A stretch of 64,000 bases of DNA from Bacteroidota bacterium (lineage in GTDB: Bacteria; Bacteroidota; Ignavibacteria; Ignavibacteriales; Ignavibacteriaceae). Below, piece after piece: positions 25,243 through 35,823 of the stretch. Position numbers and translations under genes: made by a program. Where the stretch lies: assembly GCA_020161395.1 (NCBI GenBank), contig JAIUOE010000015.1:1-64000 (forward strand), in the 5' to 3' direction. The notes below the pieces were generated by a model. It did no database searches and was not told the DNA's origin. It saw only the letters and a list, made by a program, of their open reading frames with translations. Within the stretch, counting starts at the first letter, position 1, and each line of letters begins with the position of its first letter.

Positions 25243-27441
25243 TTAAAATACACTTAACCGGATACCGGCATAGAATTTTCTTCCTGAAACTGGACCCCAG
25301 ACCATCGAAGCGTCGAAATATTTTCCAAACGGATCATCTGAAGCTATTACAGGATTTGCCTGCTTGAAGTCTGTTATATTTTCAGCACCGACATAGAGTT
25401 CGAAGATATCAAACTTTTTGCTGATTTGTGCGTTGATGTTTACAAATGCATCGAATGTTTCAGGTCTTTGATACTGTGAAGGATTGGTGGAGGTCGAAGG
25501 AATTCTTCCGGGTCCGTTCACCAAAAAACTTGCGTCAAAAACCCATCCACGCCCCGGAGTTGAATATGAGACCGTGGTTAGCACTTTATACCTGCTGTGC
25601 AGAGGAACTATATTCAGGGTACCGTTATAGGTGGTTCTCACATCGGTATACCTGTAAGCAGCCGATATATCGAGGCGGGGGAGCACTTCGTATGCAAGCT
25701 CCACCTGATAACTGTTTGAGAATGAGGAGCCATTCAAATCATAAAACAGAATGCTCGAAGGATCGGTATCGATATCTGTGACCACCTGTTTGATGAAGTC
25801 GGTTCTGTAGTAGTCAAGGGTCACCCTCAACTCTCTTCCCGATAACATGAAGTAGCGGGTGAAATTCAGTCCGTAGTTGTATGCTTCTTCGTATGAGTTG
25901 GTGTTATTAAGTACAAAATTTCTTGAACTGGCGAGATAACTCATATTGTTTGCATAGATGTTTACCGCCCTGTAACCTTTTCCTGCAGATGCACGAACTG
26001 AGGTGTTTTCGTCAAAATTGTACTTAATATGGATTCTCGGAGTTACGAGAGTACCAAAAAGGTTGTGAAAATCGACTCTTACTCCGGGTACTATGGAGAG
26101 AAGATTGTCAGGCGAGAAGTTGTACTCGAGGAATACACCAGGTACTGATTCTTTTTTCGTTGAACCGGATGCATTAAGCGACTCATCAATTTGATCGTGT
26201 GTATAGCTCAATCCGGTTATTACCGAATGAATATTGTCGATAGAACGCATTTCGAAAATCAGTTTCGAGAAAAAGATTTTTTGCGACGCATCATACTTTC
26301 TCTCTCCAAACAGAGTATTCTGGTCGTGGGAATGTGCATCAAGCATTAAACCAAGACTTATGTATGGCTCTGCAGAGAAAACATAACCGGTCTTTGAGTA
26401 GAAATCGAAGTGTCTTGAGTCGATGTCAATTTTATACTGTTTTCCCGAAAGCATCGGAAACATTTGTCCGCCCGTTCGCTTTTCCGAAAGGTAGTGAATA
26501 CCGAACTGTGATTCCAAGCCAAAATTGGTATGAATTTTCCACCTGTTCATCACATTGTATTGTATGGTTTTTGGGTCATCTGTGAATGAATCAAAATTGT
26601 CATCCACCATTTTCGATACAAAGTTGGAATGGGCGAGGAAAATTGTGCTGACATGGTCATTCAGTTCTATTGCAGCATTTGCGTTAATGTCTGTCTTGTA
26701 GTGCGAACTTTGGAAGGCGTTGAAGTAGTACCTCTCAGCGTCGGTTGCACTCTTATAACCGACATTAATCTGTCCTGTGATCGATTCATATCCGTTCACA
26801 ACCGATGCAGATCCTTTCGAAACGCTGATCTGTGATATCCAGGGTCCGGGTACAAAACCAAGTCCAAATGAATTTCCGATACCATTCATTGAAGGGATGT
26901 TTTCGAAGAGCATTTGGGTATATGCACCGGCAAGTCCAAGTAACTGTATCTGACGGGCTCCCGAGACTGCATCCTGATACTGCACATCAACCGAGGCATT
27001 GGTAGTAAAACTTTCGCCAAGGTTACAGCAGGCAGCTTTCAGAAGTTCTTTACCGGTAATAATCTCGACCTGAGCCGGTTCAAGGTCATCCATAAAGCGT
27101 GAAGATCTCTCGGCAGAAATAAGAACTTCCTTAAGTTGGGCATTGAGGGTGAGAACAATCTCGATGGAGTCCTTGCTGCCGGAAACCTCGATTGTATCGG
27201 CGACATATCCGGTATAACTCACAACCAGCAAAGCACTTTTACCTGCGGGCTTTTTGACTGAGAAAAAACCGTTGATGTCGGTAACCGTTCCGATTTTGGT
27301 ATCCTTCCAAAACAGATTGGCTGAAACAAGGGGGACTTTTTTGTTTTGTTGATCGAGTTCGTAAACAAAACCTTTGAGATTCTGTGCAATGGTAACTGCA
27401 CTTAACAGAATCAACATTTGTAATAAAAATTTAAATTTCAT
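25243..27441 (-). CDS. TonB-dependent receptor, probable metal-related
   Basis: About 732 residues. A signal peptide ends TIA before Gln. A CarboxypepD_reg-like domain is at about 15-105, the plug at about 115-225 (IQLLGLAGAYTQMLFENIPS), and the barrel ends in GIRLSVF. A vicinal Cys pair in the plug (KAACCNLGESF) is a trait of a Bacteroidota receptor group linked to copper or other heavy metals. Neighbours on both sides are Cys-rich, which supports that. ATG at 27441 is chosen because GAGG lies a few nt upstream; an in-frame ATG at 27471 would add ten residues. It is the middle gene of a three-gene operon. Confidence 0.9.
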   Translation of the reverse strand: MKFKFLLQMLILLSAVTIAQNLKGFVYELDQQNKKVPLVSANLFWKDTKIGTVTDINGFFSVKKPAGKSALLVVSYTGYVADTIEVSGSKDSIEIVLTLNAQLKEVLISAERSSRFMDDLEPAQVEIITGKELLKAACCNLGESFTTNASVDVQYQDAVSGARQIQLLGLAGAYTQMLFENIPSMNGIGNSFGLGFVPGPWISQISVSKGSASVVNGYESITGQINVGYKSATDAERYYFNAFQSSHYKTDINANAAIELNDHVSTIFLAHSNFVSKMVDDNFDSFTDDPKTIQYNVMNRWKIHTNFGLESQFGIHYLSEKRTGGQMFPMLSGKQYKIDIDSRHFDFYSKTGYVFSAEPYISLGLMLDAHSHDQNTLFGERKYDASQKIFFSKLIFEMRSIDNIHSVITGLSYTHDQIDESLNASGSTKKESVPGVFLEYNFSPDNLLSIVPGVRVDFHNLFGTLVTPRIHIKYNFDENTSVRASAGKGYRAVNIYANNMSYLASSRNFVLNNTNSYEEAYNYGLNFTRYFMLSGRELRVTLDYYRTDFIKQVVTDIDTDPSSILFYDLNGSSFSNSYQVELAYEVLPRLDISAAYRYTDVRTTYNGTLNIVPLHSRYKVLTTVSYSTPGRGWVFDASFLVNGPGRIPSTSTNPSQYQRPETFDAFVNINAQISKKFDIFELYVGAENITDFKQANPVIASDDPFGKYFDASMVWGPVSGRKFYAGIRLSVF

Positions 27442-27547
27442 TTTAAACCTCTTCTCTTTAGGAGAAATCAATAATTGTAGAGTTGTTGACAGTCCTTAAT
27501 TGCCATGAGTAATGGAGCAATACCGGGAGCAGTCTATTGACAAGCGT

Positions 27548-28015
27548 TTAGCTTAGAGGTAAGGCTATTTTTAGTTGGTGTATCGAGGTTAAAAGGGATT
27601 TACCGAATGAAGGGGGAGGAAGGTCGTCTGTATTCCTGAGAATCTGAGTAATTTCCTGCTCACTGGTAAGGTCAGAAGAGACTGTAACCGCATCAAATTC
27701 ACATATAAAGAGATTTGACAGGTTAAATACAGAAACATCGTATGAAATTTTGTGCAAATCGACTTTTTCGAAGCAGCAAGACTCACCGTCAAGTGACTTA
27801 ATCGTTTCGCACTGACTAAAATCCGACTTATTTTCATCAGGATTTTCATCACAACAAGATTCAGGTGCGGGAACCTCGGCGGTCTCCTCACACATTTCAC
27901 ATCCAAATAGTGTACTTACGCCCGAAGATTCACAAGTATGAATAACAACGGGGAAACCTGTTGCGGACAGGAAAAATACAAAAATCAGAATGGAAATAAG
28001 AAATTTTCTTTTCAT
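27548..28015 (-). CDS. Cys-rich exported protein resembling the HYC_CC_PP family
   Basis: 155 residues with an N-terminal hydrophobic signal/anchor. Cysteines sit at 28 (IHTC), 39 and 42 (GCEMC), 54-55, 69, 80-81 and 105. A C-terminal DDLPPPSFGKSLL follows. The layout H-x-C, paired CC and PP near the end matches small proteins called HYC_CC_PP, which occur beside TonB receptors with a CC pair. I infer that it binds or relays a soft metal at the envelope. It leads the operon and its ATG lies only 5 nt after a TAnnTTTG element. Confidence 0.75.
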   Translation of the reverse strand: MKRKFLISILIFVFFLSATGFPVVIHTCESSGVSTLFGCEMCEETAEVPAPESCCDENPDENKSDFSQCETIKSLDGESCCFEKVDLHKISYDVSVFNLSNLFICEFDAVTVSSDLTSEQEITQILRNTDDLPPPSFGKSLLTSIHQLKIALPLS

Positions 28016-28020
28016 ACCCC

Positions 28021-28051
28021 CAAATGTAATGAGATATTTGCTACTAACAAA
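28021..28051 (-). promoter_or_regulatory. Bacteroidota-type promoter for the metal-related operon
   Basis: On the - strand TTTG (28051-28048), a 19-nt spacer and TACATTTG (28028-28021) match the consensus exactly. The ATG of the Cys-rich protein is 5 nt downstream, so the message would be nearly leaderless unless the real start lies further in. The rest of the gap up to 28242 is AT-rich and must hold the promoter of the VWA-OmpA gene; nothing clear was found there. Confidence 0.55.
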
Positions 28052-28242
28052 TGCTTTTTTCGTTCTCCAAAAACTATTTCAGTCGATTTCATGAGTATTA
28101 AATGAAATAAATGTAGATTGCAATTTGATAAAATGCAGATTAATCGCGCTTTTTTAACGGAAACTGATTATTTTTCCTGATCATTTAATCATGAATTTCA
28201 CTCTAACAATTTTTTAATCATAGTTATTCAATCGGATCAGAT

Positions 28243-29601
28243 ATGAAAACAAAATTACTCATTCTCATCAACTCTCTTTTATTAATAGTCTTTTTGACCG
28301 GTTGTTCAACCCCGGTTGAAGCTGTTAAAGATGACTCGACACCTCCGGCAAACTACAAACCACTTTATGTTAGTGGAATAAGCCGAATAAGCGAAATGAA
28401 TGCACAAAATCCTTCTCTCACGGTGAGTCGTGTCGATGCATCTCAAGCTGATTTGATCTCCATCTACATGAATATCCTGAATTCTGATGGAATAATGCTA
28501 ACCAATGCACTCGAAGGTGAGTGGTTAAAAAAGTGGTGCAGTGTTACTGAAGAAGTGAATGGTAAAACCTTTAAGATTGATGATTTTAAGCTTGCCGAGA
28601 TTCCGGGTGCGATTGTTGAGTCGATCGCAGTATCGCTGGTGATGGATCACAGTGGATCAATCGGGGAAGATCGCGCAAATATCATTCAAGCTGCCGCGGC
28701 AGATCTGATAAAAATTAAAAACAAGGATGACGCTGTTTCCATCGTTAAATACGACGACAAGGCGGTTGTGGAGGTTCCTTTAACAACTGAGGCTTCAATT
28801 CTTCTAAACAAACTCACTCCCTCCGGTTTGACAGGTTATGGAGGAAAATCATCTCTCGTAAAAGCCATAATGACAGGAATTGACGCTGTAAAGAATGCGC
28901 CTGTCAAGAGTAAGATAGTGATTGTCTATACCGATGGAACTGAAGGTTCGAATTTCCTTGACAGCCTTATCGAATACGCTCTTGATAATGATGTAATTAT
29001 CTGTGCTATCGATTTTGGAAGGGATGTGAATGAGAATTTTCTGAAAGAACTGGCAGTCTCAACCGGGGGAACATATAATCACATGTATCTTTCTTCCGAG
29101 TTCAGCAGAGTCTACGCGGATATATACAGCCGGTTGCGGCATGCCTACATCCTTCAGTACAGACCCGTTGAGTATGGTCAACATACCGTCAGTATCAAAT
29201 TCTGCATGCCACAGTATGAGATAGAAACATTTGCCAATTTTAACAATACCCCCGAAGCAAATGTACCGGTTTTGCTTAACATCAATTTTGAATTCAACAA
29301 ATATGATCTTAAAGCATCCTCGGAGCGGGCTCTTCAGACTGTTGTTGATCTTCTTGTCAGGAACCCGCTTTTTGATATTGAAATTCATGGCCACACAGAT
29401 AATGTCGGGGACAAAAGCTATAATCTGAAACTTTCGCAACAGCGGGCTGATGCTGTCAAGACGGAACTTATCAAAAGAGGAATTGACGGTAACAGGATAA
29501 AAGCGATCGGGTTCGGCGACACAAAGCCCGTTGCCGACAACAAGACGGAAGAAGGCAGAGCTGAGAACAGAAGAACAGAGTTTATCATAATTCAAAAATG
29601 A
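28243..29601 (+). CDS. Lipoprotein with VWA domain and OmpA-like peptidoglycan-binding domain
   Basis: 452 residues. The lipobox is FLTGC with C21 as the lipidated residue. A von Willebrand A domain follows (about 125-300) with intact MIDAS motif DHSGS (D135, S137, S139), so a bound divalent ion and a protein partner are expected. The last 110 residues are OmpA-like (INFEFNKYDLK, HGHTDNVG, LSQQRADAV), which holds peptidoglycan. It would tether the envelope layers while presenting a binding domain. It is transcribed divergently from the metal operon and followed by a DinB gene. Confidence 0.92.
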   Translation: MKTKLLILINSLLLIVFLTGCSTPVEAVKDDSTPPANYKPLYVSGISRISEMNAQNPSLTVSRVDASQADLISIYMNILNSDGIMLTNALEGEWLKKWCSVTEEVNGKTFKIDDFKLAEIPGAIVESIAVSLVMDHSGSIGEDRANIIQAAAADLIKIKNKDDAVSIVKYDDKAVVEVPLTTEASILLNKLTPSGLTGYGGKSSLVKAIMTGIDAVKNAPVKSKIVIVYTDGTEGSNFLDSLIEYALDNDVIICAIDFGRDVNENFLKELAVSTGGTYNHMYLSSEFSRVYADIYSRLRHAYILQYRPVEYGQHTVSIKFCMPQYEIETFANFNNTPEANVPVLLNINFEFNKYDLKASSERALQTVVDLLVRNPLFDIEIHGHTDNVGDKSYNLKLSQQRADAVKTELIKRGIDGNRIKAIGFGDTKPVADNKTEEGRAENRRTEFIIIQK

Positions 29602-29659
29602 ACAAACATGAATCTTTACGATATTTTGACACAAGAAAACCAAAGAAAAGGAGAGAAAA

Positions 29660-30160
29660 ATGATGGTTGACGAATTCTATCGTGAATTTGAAAATGAATT
29701 CAAAGGAACAAGGAAAGTGCTCGAAAATCTTGATTTTGGCAAATTGGATTACAAACCTCATCCAAGATCTTTTTCAATGAAGCACCTTGCCTTGCATCTT
29801 GCTAACATTTCATATTGGGGTTTATTGACTCTGACCACGAATGAATATCATTTAAAAGATTCCGAAGTCAATCCTGACTTTGATGTCCCTGTGGATAAGG
29901 AAGAGATGCTCGGTAAGTTTGATGAAAATGTGAGAAAATTTCTCGAGGTACTCCGTGGAATGACAGTAGACCAGATGAATGAAATGTGGACTCTCTATTA
30001 CAATGGCAAACCGTTTTTTGGAGAGCCAAGGCACTCGGTTCTGAGGTCCTCGGTGATGAACCATATGATTCATCACAGAGGGCAATTGACCGTTTATTTG
30101 CGGATGAATGATCTTAAAGTACCGGGATTGTACGGTCCCAGTGCTGACGACAAGAAGTGA
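29660..30160 (+). CDS. DinB family protein
   Basis: 166 residues, four-helix-bundle DinB/YfiT fold. The three metal-ligand histidines expected in this family can be placed at H42 or H46 (KHLALHLANI) and in the C-terminal MNHMIHHRGQL. Many members are thiol-dependent transferases or damage-induced proteins; the specific reaction cannot be told. GGAGA precedes the start codon, and a second ATG follows immediately. It is 58 nt downstream of the VWA-OmpA gene. Confidence 0.9.
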   Translation: MMVDEFYREFENEFKGTRKVLENLDFGKLDYKPHPRSFSMKHLALHLANISYWGLLTLTTNEYHLKDSEVNPDFDVPVDKEEMLGKFDENVRKFLEVLRGMTVDQMNEMWTLYYNGKPFFGEPRHSVLRSSVMNHMIHHRGQLTVYLRMNDLKVPGLYGPSADDKK

Positions 30161-30187
30161 TATCCCGGCAGATCCATCAGCTCATGA

Positions 30188-31279
30188 CTATTTGAGCAGA
30201 CTGATTTTTTTGATTGATCTTCCAACCGGTGTGTTCAGAACGACGAAATAGACTCCTGATGAAAAACCGGTGGCTTCAAACCCGATTTTGTAATGACCCG
30301 CAGCTTTATGACCGCTTTCTAGTGATTTAATAAATTCACCTGAGGCATTATATACACTGAGGTTAACATCTGTTGCCTCAGGTATTGAATAGGAAATCAC
30401 TGTCGAGGGGTTAAATGGATTCGGGTAATTGTCGTAAAGTGTTACCGTTGAAGGAAGATATCCTGCCTCATCTTCTTTTATGCCGACAGGAAATTGGAGT
30501 GGTCGTCTGCTGCTTCCGGTATTAACCACTTCTTTCGTAATATCATCCTGAACAATGGCTACGGAATATTGATTTGTATCTTTCCACGCAGATTCGAATT
30601 TATATCTCCAGGTAAACTCATAGATACCTTTTGAGGTCGGGAAAAGCTCTCCAGAAGAATTTGGGACCGATTTTCTAAATACATGAGGAAAATACTTCTC
30701 TCCATTCGTACCGGGTGCAGTTGTGAAATTAACCGGGTGTTCAACCGCATAAAGTCTTAACTTCCATGTACCTGCCGGGAGGTTCGACAGTAAATATGCC
30801 TTAACTTTAACTTCAATTGAATCGGCAGAAATTCGGGACTGGCTGACCTCAAGTCCAAGCGGGGAGGCGACCGCCATTCTGGTCTTGTATGCTCCCGACA
30901 GGTTTGAGGATGAGAAGGGCCAGACATCCACAATTATTCCATCGACATTCAACCAGGGTGTCGCATTCACATTCCCTTTCATAAATTGAATCCGATCTCT
31001 GTTTTGCTGAATATTGTGCTGATACATCGGATCGCTGACCCCGGGCCACCATGCATGATAAGTTACACCAGTCAAGGAGTCTTTCATTGTCTCCATGTAT
31101 GAATTCAGGGCGGGGTTACTCTGTGCACAGGGACCACAGGAGGCATTCGTCACTTCCTCATAAAGGGGGTAGCGTCTGAATCCGGAAGTAATATTTTCCG
31201 TGATATGTGTATCAAACTGAGCGGAAAGGGGAAATACCAGGGTCATGAAGAGGAGAAAAAATTTGAAAATATTTTGCAT
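30188..31279 (-). CDS. Omp28-related thioredoxin-like secreted protein with T9SS C-terminal domain
   Basis: 363 residues. A signal peptide ends LSA before Gln. The N-terminal domain is thioredoxin-like with a CGPC redox motif (EEVTNASCGPCAQSNPAL), as in Omp28-related proteins. The beta-rich middle leads to a T9SS domain (YDNYPNPFNPSTVI, SGVYFVVLNT). A surface redox or binding role is likely; the CxxC is intact, so thiol exchange is possible. It converges with the DinB gene, 27 nt apart. Confidence 0.87.
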   Translation of the reverse strand: MQNIFKFFLLFMTLVFPLSAQFDTHITENITSGFRRYPLYEEVTNASCGPCAQSNPALNSYMETMKDSLTGVTYHAWWPGVSDPMYQHNIQQNRDRIQFMKGNVNATPWLNVDGIIVDVWPFSSSNLSGAYKTRMAVASPLGLEVSQSRISADSIEVKVKAYLLSNLPAGTWKLRLYAVEHPVNFTTAPGTNGEKYFPHVFRKSVPNSSGELFPTSKGIYEFTWRYKFESAWKDTNQYSVAIVQDDITKEVVNTGSSRRPLQFPVGIKEDEAGYLPSTVTLYDNYPNPFNPSTVISYSIPEATDVNLSVYNASGEFIKSLESGHKAAGHYKIGFEATGFSSGVYFVVLNTPVGRSIKKISLLK

Positions 31280-31367
31280 CGAGCACCGGAAATATGAATT
31301 GGGGGAATAAGTATTAATTAAATTTATATCTTGAAATTACAAAAAATTTGAGAGATCAGAAAGCAAC

Positions 31368-31964
31368 ATGAGCAGAAAACTTGAGATCGATTCACACTAT
31401 ATTCATCGCACAACCCTGTTTTCAATGTTTGGAAGTGATGGTGGTGGCGTCGTTTTTTTAGGTGACAGTATAACAGAAATGTGTGAGTGGCAGGAATTTT
31501 TTCCCGAAATCAGAATTATAAACAGGGGAATATCGGGTGACAGTACCGCCGGAGTATTGAACCGGCTGGATCAGATTACCGGATTGAATCCTGAAAAAAT
31601 ATTTTTAACCATTGGTGTGAACGATTTGCAGAGGCATTACCCGAAGGACGAAGTGATTTCCAACATCAGGGAAATTATTTTACAACTTACCGGTTTCACA
31701 GGTGCAATAATTTTTCTTCAATCGATACTTCCTGTCAGGGAAATGATGCTTCAAACTGGAATAAAAAACAGTACAATTGATGAAGTAAATGCTTCACTTG
31801 CAGTGATGGCGGAAGAATTAAATGTTCAGTTTTTAGACAATAACGCTCTTTTAAAGGACATTTCAGGCAACCTGTCACTTGATTTTACATCAGACGGGCT
31901 TCATCTGAACGGTTATGCCTACTCCCGCTGGGCAGAGAATATCAGGGAAAAAGTAATTGGGTAA
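31368..31964 (+). CDS. SGNH/GDSL family hydrolase
   Basis: 198 residues with no signal peptide. The four SGNH blocks are present: S34 in GDSITEM, the glycine block INRGISGDST, N85 in IGVNDL, and the Asp/His block TSDGLHLNG near residues 178-181. Such enzymes remove acyl groups from lipids or glycans. The substrate is unknown. It is transcribed divergently from the Omp28-like gene and followed 78 nt later by pyrG, which has its own promoter candidate. Confidence 0.9.
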   Translation: MSRKLEIDSHYIHRTTLFSMFGSDGGGVVFLGDSITEMCEWQEFFPEIRIINRGISGDSTAGVLNRLDQITGLNPEKIFLTIGVNDLQRHYPKDEVISNIREIILQLTGFTGAIIFLQSILPVREMMLQTGIKNSTIDEVNASLAVMAEELNVQFLDNNALLKDISGNLSLDFTSDGLHLNGYAYSRWAENIREKVIG

Positions 31965-31974
31965 AGACATCCAT

Positions 31975-31982
31975 TAACTTTG
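31975..31982 (+). promoter_or_regulatory. Candidate -7 promoter element for the pyrG operon
   Basis: TAACTTTG fits TAnnTTTG. The nearest upstream TTG (31957-31959) is only 15 nt away, shorter than usual, so the -33 element is unsure. A start near 31989 would give about 55 nt of leader before the TTG start of pyrG. Confidence 0.4.
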
Positions 31983-32027
31983 AAAAAGGTTGCCTTTCTA
32001 ACTATATTAGAAGTTTAAATTATTTAA

Positions 32028-33647
<1,620 letters not shown>

Positions 33648-33653
33648 CATTAT

Positions 33654-34259
33654 ATGGCAAAGCTGAAACTGGCAATTTTTGTTTCAGGCAGGGGATCGAA
33701 CCTTCAGTCAATCGTGAACAGCGACTCGTTAACTGATTTAGTTGAAACAAGTTATGTCATTAGTGACAAACCTGATTGTAAGGCATTTGAGTTTGCTCAG
33801 GCAAGAGGGATTAAGACCCTGACTGTTGGAACGCACGCCTCAGGTTTTGATGAAATTGCAGAAATATTAATTGCAAAGGGTATTGGTCTTGTTGTACTCG
33901 CGGGTTTTCTGAAACTTGTTCCTCCCGGGTTTGTGTCAAAGTTTGAAAATCGGATAATAAATATCCACCCGGCACTTCTTCCGTCTTTTGGCGGAAAGGG
34001 GATGTACGGACATTTTGTACATGAGGCTGTGTTTGAATCAGGCGCCAGGATATCGGGACCTACGGTACATTTTGTAAACAATGAATATGACAAGGGATAT
34101 ATAATTGCCCAATCCGCAGTAGATATATCCATGGTGAATTCTCCTGATGAGATAGCAAAAAAAGTGCTGGTCGCGGAGCATAAACTGCTTCCAGAAACAG
34201 TTGCACTTTTTGCAAAACAAAGGATAAGGATTGTGGAAGGCAGAGTAAGAATCATCTGA
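33654..34259 (+). CDS. purN: Phosphoribosylglycinamide formyltransferase
   Basis: Third step of purine synthesis, moving a formyl group from 10-formyltetrahydrofolate to GAR. The N-terminal VSGRGSNLQSIV binds the substrate phosphate. The catalytic block NIHPALLPSFGGKGMYG contains the Asn-His pair, and the Asp is expected in the DKGYIIAQ region. 201 residues is normal. It starts 6 nt after pyrG and precedes purH by 39 nt. Confidence 0.96.
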   Translation: MAKLKLAIFVSGRGSNLQSIVNSDSLTDLVETSYVISDKPDCKAFEFAQARGIKTLTVGTHASGFDEIAEILIAKGIGLVVLAGFLKLVPPGFVSKFENRIINIHPALLPSFGGKGMYGHFVHEAVFESGARISGPTVHFVNNEYDKGYIIAQSAVDISMVNSPDEIAKKVLVAEHKLLPETVALFAKQRIRIVEGRVRII

Positions 34260-34298
34260 ATTTGTTCCACTGTCAGTTAAACTACAGAAAGAAGAAAA

Positions 34299-35813
34299 TT
34301 GAAGAAATATGCTCTTGTCTCACTGACGGATAAAACCGGTTGTGTCGAACTGGCATCCGGTTTGTCAGGTTTGGGATATACAATCGTTTCAACAGGAAAC
34401 ACAGCACGGCTGTTGAGGGAGTCGAAAGTCGAATGTGTTGAAATCAGTGATTTTACGGGATTCCCCGAAATTCTGGGAGGAAGGGTAAAGACTCTTAATC
34501 CAAAAGTATTCGGCGGAATTCTGGCGAGAAGAGATAACAGCGATGACCTTGCCGAGATGGCACTTCACGGAATTGAAGATATTGATGTGGTGGTTGTAAA
34601 TCTGTACAATTTTTCAGAGGCAGCTTCAAAAGTCGACTCATCAATACCTGAACTTGTTGAAAAGATAGATATTGGCGGAGTTTCACTGATAAGGGCTGCA
34701 GCAAAGAATTTTAAATTTGTTTCGATACTCACAGCTCCTCATCAATACGGCGAGTTTCTTGAAAGAGCGGAAAAAGGAGAAATTGATGAATCTTACCGGC
34801 AGTTTTTAGCCATTGAAGCTTTCAAAGTTACAGCGCAATATGATTCACTTATCTCCTCAACTCTTGAAAGGAGAACTACCGATGAAACAGGAACACTTTC
34901 GATATTCGAACCCGAGCGACGGGTATTAAGATATGGTGAGAATCCTCACCAAAAGGGATATTTTTTCGGTGACTTCAACGAACACTTTGAACAGCTCATC
35001 GGCAAAGAGCTCTCGTACAACAATATACTTGACCTCTCGGCAGCTTCAGAACTCGTCTCAGAACTTGACGGAGTCGTGTGTGCAATTATAAAACACAGTA
35101 ATCCCTGTGGAGTCGGTACAGGTGAAAACTCATTGGATGCTTACACGAAAGCTTTGTCGTGTGATCCGGTCTCTGCTTTCGGAGGAATAGTGGTATTTAA
35201 CAGTCCCATTGATGCCGGGACAGCGGAAAAATTAAACGAGATTTTTCTTGAACTTGTGGTCGCACCTTCATTCACGGAAGATGCCATCGAGATTTTGAAC
35301 AGAAAAAAACAAAGAAGGGTGCTTCTTCAGAAGAAAAAAGTGGATATTCCCTTCGTCATCAGAAATGCTGCAGGGGGCTACCTCGTTCAGGAAAAGGATT
35401 CATACCGGGGTGAGCTCGAGAATTTTGAAACAGTAACAAAAAAAATGCCTGAGAAAGAGGCTGCAAAGGATATCCTTTTAGCCTGGAAAATTTGTGCAAA
35501 TGTAAAATCGAATGCCATAGTTTTAGTCAAGGATGGCAGGTCAATCGGAATTGGTGCCGGACAGGTTTCCAGAGTGGATTCAGTAAAGATTGCTATCAGA
35601 AAAGCTGAAGAGTTCGGATTTGATATCAAAGGAGCAATTGCAGCATCAGACGCATTTTTCCCGTTTGAGGACGGAGTGAATCTTCTTGCTGAGGCAGGAA
35701 TTACTGTTATCGTACAACCCGGGGGGTCGGTACGCGACAAAGAGAGTATAGAAGCTGCTGACAGGCATGCGATCTCTATGATATTTACAAAAGTCAGACA
35801 CTTTAAACACTGA
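34299..35813 (+). CDS. purH: Bifunctional AICAR formyltransferase/IMP cyclohydrolase
   Basis: Last two steps of IMP synthesis. The N-terminal MGS-like IMP cyclohydrolase domain (about 1-190) opens KYALVSLTDKTG and includes GGRVKTLNPKVFGGILARR. The AICAR transformylase domain includes the catalytic KHSNPCG motif and ends in FFPFEDG, IVQPGGSVRD and the terminal RHFKH. At 504 residues it is complete. The start codon is TTG at 34299, fixed by alignment to the family N-terminus. mreB begins 10 nt after its stop. Confidence 0.97.
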   Translation: MKKYALVSLTDKTGCVELASGLSGLGYTIVSTGNTARLLRESKVECVEISDFTGFPEILGGRVKTLNPKVFGGILARRDNSDDLAEMALHGIEDIDVVVVNLYNFSEAASKVDSSIPELVEKIDIGGVSLIRAAAKNFKFVSILTAPHQYGEFLERAEKGEIDESYRQFLAIEAFKVTAQYDSLISSTLERRTTDETGTLSIFEPERRVLRYGENPHQKGYFFGDFNEHFEQLIGKELSYNNILDLSAASELVSELDGVVCAIIKHSNPCGVGTGENSLDAYTKALSCDPVSAFGGIVVFNSPIDAGTAEKLNEIFLELVVAPSFTEDAIEILNRKKQRRVLLQKKKVDIPFVIRNAAGGYLVQEKDSYRGELENFETVTKKMPEKEAAKDILLAWKICANVKSNAIVLVKDGRSIGIGAGQVSRVDSVKIAIRKAEEFGFDIKGAIAASDAFFPFEDGVNLLAEAGITVIVQPGGSVRDKESIEAADRHAISMIFTKVRHFKH

Positions 35814-35823
35814 GGTTTCTTAG

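Noticed and set aside
29059-29643. 194-codon - strand ORF
   Set aside because: Antisense to the VWA-OmpA gene, a shadow of its codon pattern.
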